Part shown: positions 59,231 through 64,000 of the stretch, piece by piece | Layout of the letters: each line of letters opens with the position of its first letter | Position numbering within the stretch: position 1 is the first letter of the stretch | Source of the DNA: Diadema setosum | Taxonomy: Eukaryota; Echinodermata; Echinoidea; Diadematoida; Diadematidae | Assembly (NCBI GenBank): GCA_033980235.1 | Contig: CM067067.1 | Span: 4,654,289 to 4,718,288 of the forward strand | Length of the DNA: 64,000 nucleotides | Reading direction: 5' to 3' | Made by a program: the position numbers and the translations under genes | Notes under the pieces: model-generated | Told to the model about the DNA's origin: nothing | The model's input: the letters and a program-made list of their open reading frames with translations, nothing else | Databases searched by the model: none

Positions 59231-59479
59231 TGAAGAGTTTGTTTGCAAAAACCGATAAGTCCATATTTGCCAAATGGAGATATTTGCGATTAAAGGTCGA
59301 GAAAAATAAAGAGAATAATAAGGAAATTTTTGCTTCTTTTGACCATAACTTTAAAAATGTACCTTTATATGTAGTGACCAATATATCATTTAAAAGGTAT
59401 TATTTTGTACTTTATGACAGAGACCGTACTTCAAAATCTTCAAAAATGGACTTATTGGTTTTTGCAAACAAACTCTTCA
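59231..59479. mobile_element. TA-flanked MITE with ~35 bp inverted ends
   Basis: The left arm TGAAGAGTTTGTTTGCAAAA continues ACCGATAAGTCCAT; the right arm in reverse differs by one base over that span. TA at 59229-59230 and 59480-59481. The 158-codon open frame across it (59221-59697) is a by-product of the palindrome. Confidence 0.7.
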
Positions 59480-59702
59480 TATGTTTTTGTGAAATACAGT
59501 ACATGTACTGTATTGAATCTGATTCTCCTTTCCATGTACTGTACCTCCATGACTACACTAGTAGTGGGTCTCATTACATACATGTATATTTCTTCAAAGA
59601 ATTAGCACAACAAAATTCAAAAGTGATAGGAATGTATCAATTGGCTGATAGAAAATATGGCTTTTTATTCATGTCTTTTTGGCTTTCCCCACATTGAGTT
59701 AA

Positions 59703-60051
59703 AGGCATAATTTACCATTTGCAGATGAAAGCATTAGTGCTATAAAATAGTTCTAAAATGTGAGTTAGGGATAGAAACAACCACTGTCAAAATTTGAATC
59801 CGTATAATCGATGTTAAGTGTTGTTAAATACACAAAATGTGAACAATAATTATAATAAAAAAATTTCCAGACTAAACCGTATACAGTTACGGTTTATTGA
59901 GAAAAACCCTGATATCTCCTTATATTTTAGGTTTTATTGCAAATATTTCATATGGTAGGATGTTTTATGATACAACAGACCTACACATATGCATCAAATA
60001 TGATATCTTGAAAATTTTTGAAATCACTGCTCCCAAAGGTAAACTGGACCT
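59703..60051. mobile_element. T2/Kolobok-like MITE, 349 bp
   Basis: TTAA at 59699-59702 and 60052-60055. The left end AGGCATAATTTACCATTTGC and the right end in reverse AGGTCCAGTTTACCTTTGGG are inverted with mismatches. It has the TTAAAGG signature. Confidence 0.65.
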
Positions 60052-60727
60052 TTAATGGTTACATGTCGTAAGAAAAAAAAATGCACTGCTGTACTTGAAG
60101 CTTGCATGCTGTAAGAGCCAGTGCTGGTTCAGTTTGCCCTGCAGCCTTGTAGTGCATTGATGCGGGCGGGTGGACAGCAGTATGTTTTATGCATCATCTT
60201 GATGCCTGCCCCGCAGAATTCAAATTCTTTTAGTCACACTATAGGAAGCAGTATCCTTGTAAGCTATATGATGAGGTAAACACCTGTGAAATTGTATTTC
60301 TACAAATTCGATACTTTTCTACTGTATTTCTACAGTATGTGATTGTACGACATGTAATTCTACTGTATTTCTAAAATTTCATTTGCCACATTGGGTAATC
60401 AAAATTTTACTCTGGAAAATTTTTGCCAGCCTCATGTTAATTTTTCACCGGCTCTCGGCTGAAAGATCATTGACAGTATTGATTAAGCTCAATGTCATAT
60501 ATTCAATTTATTCAATGTCTATGATGCTCGCAGTGCCAAGGCATAATATTAAGAGAATTATATTTTGCGTAGTGCAATAAATATTTCTCTTAATTTACTT
60601 TCAGAAAATTGTATGGATGTCACCCTCTCTATTATGCATGTACAGGATGGTTGATAATAAGAAAGAGCATAGGAGGGTGGCTTCGTTTGGGAGATGGACG
60701 CATTGCAAATTACCTCGCAATATTTAA

Positions 60728-61132
60728 AGGGGATGGCTAGTAACTGATCAGTGGGAATCAGTGGGAATGCTGTGGATGAATGTTCCAATCCCTGTGGGAT
60801 TCATTTAAGAGTGCATTATATATCTATTGTTGTGTAAAAATTACTTCCTTCAGAATGGTCTCATATTCAAGTAATGTGCAGTTTAATGTTTCTAGGTTAG
60901 CATGCCTGTACAGTGACGGGGCGATCGTTAACGGGCCGTTAATGATCGCCCCGTCACTGTACAAGCATGCTAGCCTGGAAACATCGAACTTCACATTACT
61001 TGAATATGAGACCATTCTGAAGCAAATAATTTTCACACAACAATAGATATATAATGTACTCTTAAATGAATCCCACAAGGATTGGAACAATCATCCCCAG
61101 CATTCCCACTGATCAGTTACTAGCCATCCCCT
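60728..61132. mobile_element. 405 bp near-perfect palindromic T2/Kolobok-like MITE
   Basis: TTAA at 60724-60727 and 61133-61136. The left end AGGGGATGGCTAGTAACTGA and the right end in reverse are the same sequence. The two ~200 bp arms match with few differences across the whole length and meet at GCGATCGTTAACGGGCCGTT near 60930. Because the arms match, nearly the same 88-codon open frame appears on both strands; neither is a gene. It sits about 170 bases upstream of the SIN3A start exon. Confidence 0.9.
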
Positions 61133-61301
61133 TTAAGTCTTTCATGAATTGGACAGTTTGACTATGCACTGCAGGTGCCTGTGTCAACCACTGGAAGAGA
61201 TGGCTGTGCCAGTGAGAGATTCCAGTCCTATGTAGTAAGAATGTGAATAAATTTTTGGTTGTTTTGTTTGTTTTTTAACTTTTCCCTCTTCCGTGGAGTA
61301 G

Positions 61302-61539
61302 TGGCAGAGGAGCCCTCGCACCTCTTCCTGACCAGTGTTCAAAACAGAATGAAACGTGCTGGTGTGGAACCTCAAGAGAGTGCGTTCCCGCCCCAGCGAG
61401 TCAACCCGACTGCGCCAGTGGAGAGGGTGATAGGCAACCAGCGTGTGCCTCTTGCACCCTCAGTCCCCGTCTTTGAGCAGCAGGGTGTATCTGATAATAT
61501 GGCCAGTGGGTTACACTACCAAGCAATGCCTGGCTATTC
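61302..61539 (+). CDS. SIN3A: SIN3A exon with conserved start (ATG at 61349)
   Basis: Start of a SIN3-family co-repressor scaffold, which binds HDAC1/2 complexes and DNA-binding repressors through paired amphipathic helix (PAH) domains in the nucleus. Acceptor AG at 61300-61301 is the preferred choice; AGs at 61298 and 61306 are alternatives. The ATG at 61349-61351 opens MKRAGVEPQESAFPPQRVNP, comparable to vertebrate MKRRLDDQESP...QRR, with A at -3. It continues PLAPSVPVFEQQGVSDNMAS then GLHYQAMPGYS (human [23 protein letters not shown]...PSYQ). The donor is TTC/GTAAGT in phase 2. The SIN3A assignment over SIN3B rests on this N-terminal region. Confidence 0.88.
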
Positions 61540-62388
61540 GTAAGTTCTTGCAGTATTTCCCCTTTCCTGTAAGCTATGCACAGATGCAGACTAGGAAATT
61601 ACATAAATTGAATCACTGATTAAAAATCATAACACCGACAAGCAGCATTGTAATGCTGAAAGGAGGTAACAACAAGAAGCAATGTACAGTGTAAATGTGA
61701 AATCCAGTTCCACTTGTCCAAACAGTAGTTTTCATTGATGTTAAGCGAAGTGTTGGGTTTTCTTTTTCCCATGTTACCAGTGTTATTTACACCAAATGCG
61801 TTCTTGCACATATTTGATTCCACATTTGTGAGATCAGACACTGTTTACATCTCATGGTACTCTTTGTACTTAACCCCCCCCCCCCAAAGATATACATATG
61901 ACATGGATAATAGTAATAAAAAAAAAAAATTATTGATGGTTTAAAAATCTGCACACTGATTCTCTTTATATGGGAATAACTGCTGTGTCCAGTGATAGGG
62001 TAGTGTGCTGACCAAATAAAGGTAAAATAGCATTAGGAGATTTTGCATTGATATGTCCACCTCCCCCCTCAAAAAAAAAAATGCATTTAAGTTTTGTTAA
62101 GTTATTAAAACAACTAGACTAAATGTAATTGATCAAGTATATACCTTAACCCTTTTCATTGTATATTGATTGATGCATAATGTGCTAATGTTTATGTGTG
62201 CAGAGCTCATAGTTCACAAGATCTGCAGGGACATGTGAGCCCCACCCACCCACCCAACCACCCTCCCAGAGGCAAAGAAAATGTGAAGTCTTTTCAGGGT
62301 TAAGATACTACACTTCTCTGTGATACATTTTGATCACATTTTCATGCATGTATTTATATGAGTCTCTTGCCATGTTTGATCTGGACAG
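61540..62388 (+). other. SIN3A: SIN3A intron between start exon and His/Gln-rich exon
   Basis: AT-rich with C and A runs (61877-61886, 61918-61929, 62072-62081). No further exon recognised. Confidence 0.85.
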
Positions 62389-62527
62389 AGTGGCTTCTGT
62401 TGGGCAGCCAGTGAGCCACCATGGTGGGGTTCATCATCAACCCCACCCCCATCCAAGCCACCCCACCCCTCAACAGGCAGCTGCCCATCAGCAGCAGACC
62501 ATTCATCAGGCTCAAGCACAATCCCAG
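62389..62527 (+). CDS. SIN3A: SIN3A exon (His/Gln-rich linker)
   Basis: The acceptor is CTGGACAG before 62389 and the donor is CCCAG/GTACTG after 62527. TC+A gives Ser, then VASVGQPVSHHGGVHHQPHP and a His/Pro/Gln-rich run ending QAQAQSQ. Vertebrate SIN3A has a similar HSSHHHPTAVQPHGG...HAHPAPP linker at the same place. Residues about 64-110, phase 0 at the end. Confidence 0.88.
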
Positions 62528-63315
62528 GTACTGTAGCTGTTCCCCACGTGTGTTTAGAGAACTGCTTTCTATACCAACGGAAGAGATCAGAAATTCTTAC
62601 TTCATATGCATGGCTTGTCCACAAGGGACGATCTAGACAATTACACTGTATAATGATCATGATGATGGTAATGACAATGTTTAGGTTATTAAAAAGAAGT
62701 AATGATTGTGAAGATAATGAAAAATGTAGTTTGTATGCCTACCATTGGAACCTACCCCAACAATACCAGATCTAATGGACTATTTAGATAAGGTGGAGTA
62801 TGTTTCTTCCCCATGAGTCAACAGGAATGAGTGGTCATGAGTGACTGTATTTATCTAAAGCAGGTCACGTATTTCATAATGTGATTGACTGCAAAGTTTT
62901 CATACTTGACAGGTAATGTTCATTATGTTTTTTTGTGTGTATTTTTTTCTTTGTCAATGCATACCTTTTTGTTAAACCAAAACTTTACATTATTTCATAT
63001 GAAACCAAGTAGAAGGTACTCGTTGGTTTTCAGATGTTGATCACAATAGATAGCAAGAATTGATTTGAATATTGTCCAGGGAATGACTTTCCTGGTATCA
63101 CATACATGTAGCAGTTTGCTTTGCATTTTGGTATAATGGCTATACAAAATGTCATTTGTTTGGCAATTGCATTACATGGAATTGTACATCATTTTGTTCA
63201 AAATTTATGTCCATCAACTAAAATTGCTGTTCCATTTCTAGAAGGGAAATTATTCCCTGTTGTTGGTCACAATGAATACGGAATTCGGCAAACTGGATGC
63301 TATTTTGTGTTGTAG
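62528..63315 (+). other. SIN3A: SIN3A intron before the PAH1 exon
   Basis: AT-rich, with an ATGATGATGG-type tract near 62655-62680. Nothing else recognised. Confidence 0.85.
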
Positions 63316-63348
63316 GCACATGTTGCTCAAGTCCAGGGACAGCAACAA

Positions 63349-63380
<32 letters not shown>

Positions 63381-63500
63381 CCAGAGACTGAAGGTTGAAG
63401 ATGCCCTGTCTTACCTGGATCAGGTCAAGCTCCAGTTTGGTAGCCAGCCCCAGGTCTACAATGACTTCTTGGACATTATGAAGGAATTCAAGTCACAGAG
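63316..63500 (+). CDS. SIN3A: SIN3A exon (polyQ and first part of PAH1)
   Basis: The acceptor is TGTTGTAG before 63316 and the donor is CAGAG/GTGATA after 63500. It reads AHVAQVQG, 13 Gln (63340-63378, mixed CAG/CAA), then [20 protein letters not shown] and [20 protein letters not shown]. The last part is essentially identical to vertebrate PAH1, the domain that contacts repressor interaction motifs. The human linker has only three Gln at the polyQ position. Residues 111-172. Confidence 0.97.
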
Positions 63501-63844
63501 GTGATAATGCTTTCAGGATTATATTTCATCAAACTGATATCTTAACATTTTCAAGGATGAATATTGCACCAGTTTGTACATGATTCAAAGCATGTAAGCT
63601 GTCACATTATTGGCAGTTTTCAACAGGAAGGAAATAGTATGTATATTTTGGGAATTCTGTGTATCGGGATGATTCAAAACCTCAGACTAACAAAGACAAT
63701 AGCCATGAAAATGTCCATTTTCACCTTTTTTCCTTGCTTGGTTTTGTGCAGTCATTCATGCAGCTGTTTTCCCATGTGAAAGTCAAGACTACATTTTCTG
63801 TGTAGTTTTAGTAAAACCTTGACTCATTTTGTACTTGTTTGCAG
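63501..63844 (+). other. SIN3A: SIN3A intron within PAH1
   Basis: 344 nt phase 2 intron splitting PAH1 between FKSQ and IDTPG. Nothing else recognised. Confidence 0.9.
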
Positions 63845-64000
63845 CATCGATACACCAGGTGTCATCAACCGTGTGTCCAACCTCTTCAAAGGCCATCCTG
63901 ACTTGATTGTGGGCTTCAACACATTCTTGCCGCCAGGCTATAAGATTGAGGTTCAGGCCAATGACCCCTCGCAGATCAATGTCAGCACCCCTGCCCACCC
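63845..64000 (+). CDS. SIN3A: SIN3A exon (end of PAH1), truncated by window edge
   Basis: The acceptor is TGTTTGCAG before 63845; AG+C restores Ser. It reads [20 protein letters not shown] then [20 protein letters not shown], completing PAH1 (human [40 protein letters not shown]). The gene runs past position 64000, so PAH2, PAH3, the HDAC-interaction domain and the C-terminus are not visible. Confidence 0.97.

Larger units (their letters stand above)
43595..61301 (+). other. SIN3A: Probable SIN3A intron 1
   Basis: 17.7 kb between a strong donor and the SIN3A start exon. It contains the 5.27 kb TA-flanked element (48743-54009), a ~0.6 kb local duplication (54038-54595 / 55128-55729), the snap-back element 54819-55049, MITEs at 56229-56402, 59231-59479, 59703-60051 and 60728-61132, (GA)n at 46468-46503, (GTT)n near 56693-56721 and (CA)n near 56868-56886. 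No coding exon recognised, though an unrecognised small gene cannot be excluded. Confidence 0.6.

Noticed and set aside
59221..59697. 158-codon open frame
   Set aside because: Spans an inverted-end MITE and AT-rich sequence, with no splice support or recognisable motif.
60780..61090. Two nearly identical 88-codon proteins on opposite strands
   Set aside because: Direct consequence of the palindromic MITE arms.

Overview
This is an intron-rich eukaryotic window from an invertebrate animal. The proteins are closest in layout to deuterostome orthologues, and the dense set of small interspersed DNA elements plus many TGTACATGTAC-type words suggest a marine invertebrate such as an echinoderm or amphioxus. 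I cannot fix the species from sequence alone. No prokaryotic genes, rRNA, tRNA gene or CRISPR array is visible.

Three protein-coding genes lie on the + strand, in this order. (1) INO80D (subunit of the INO80 chromatin remodeller): nine coding exons between 7797 and 25233, giving about 1,030 codons with every splice phase matching. One intron has minor-spliceosome (U12) signals. (2) MESD (ER chaperone of LDL-receptor family proteins): three coding exons from 32974 to 36333, 254 codons, with a signal peptide and a C-terminal KTEL ER-retention tail. (3) SIN3A-type co-repressor scaffold: a probable first exon ending at 43594, a 17.7 kb first intron, then four coding exons from about 61302 to the window edge. 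It is cut off just after the PAH1 domain. Two of the three genes act in chromatin regulation, but I see no operon-like coupling.

Much of the remaining sequence is mobile-element DNA. INO80D introns carry three copies of a family that starts with a GC-rich hairpin, contains (GTCC)n and dozens of AGGTCA words, and ends in a small hairpin plus CTAG. This fits a non-autonomous Helitron2/Helentron-type element. One copy sits inside an older TA-flanked element, and an uninterrupted relative 2.5 kb downstream shows the empty site. Four TTAA-flanked T2/Kolobok-like MITEs, a TA-flanked CTG...CAG MITE family with four members, and several single MITEs are scattered elsewhere.

The most unusual object is a 5.27 kb TA-flanked element with matched 30 bp ends (48743-54009) in the first SIN3A intron. 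It has GCGTTA/ATCGTTAC subterminal repeats and carries an internal 71 bp satellite organised as 142 bp dimers. The SIN3A intron also holds a ~0.6 kb local duplication and a 231 bp snap-back element.
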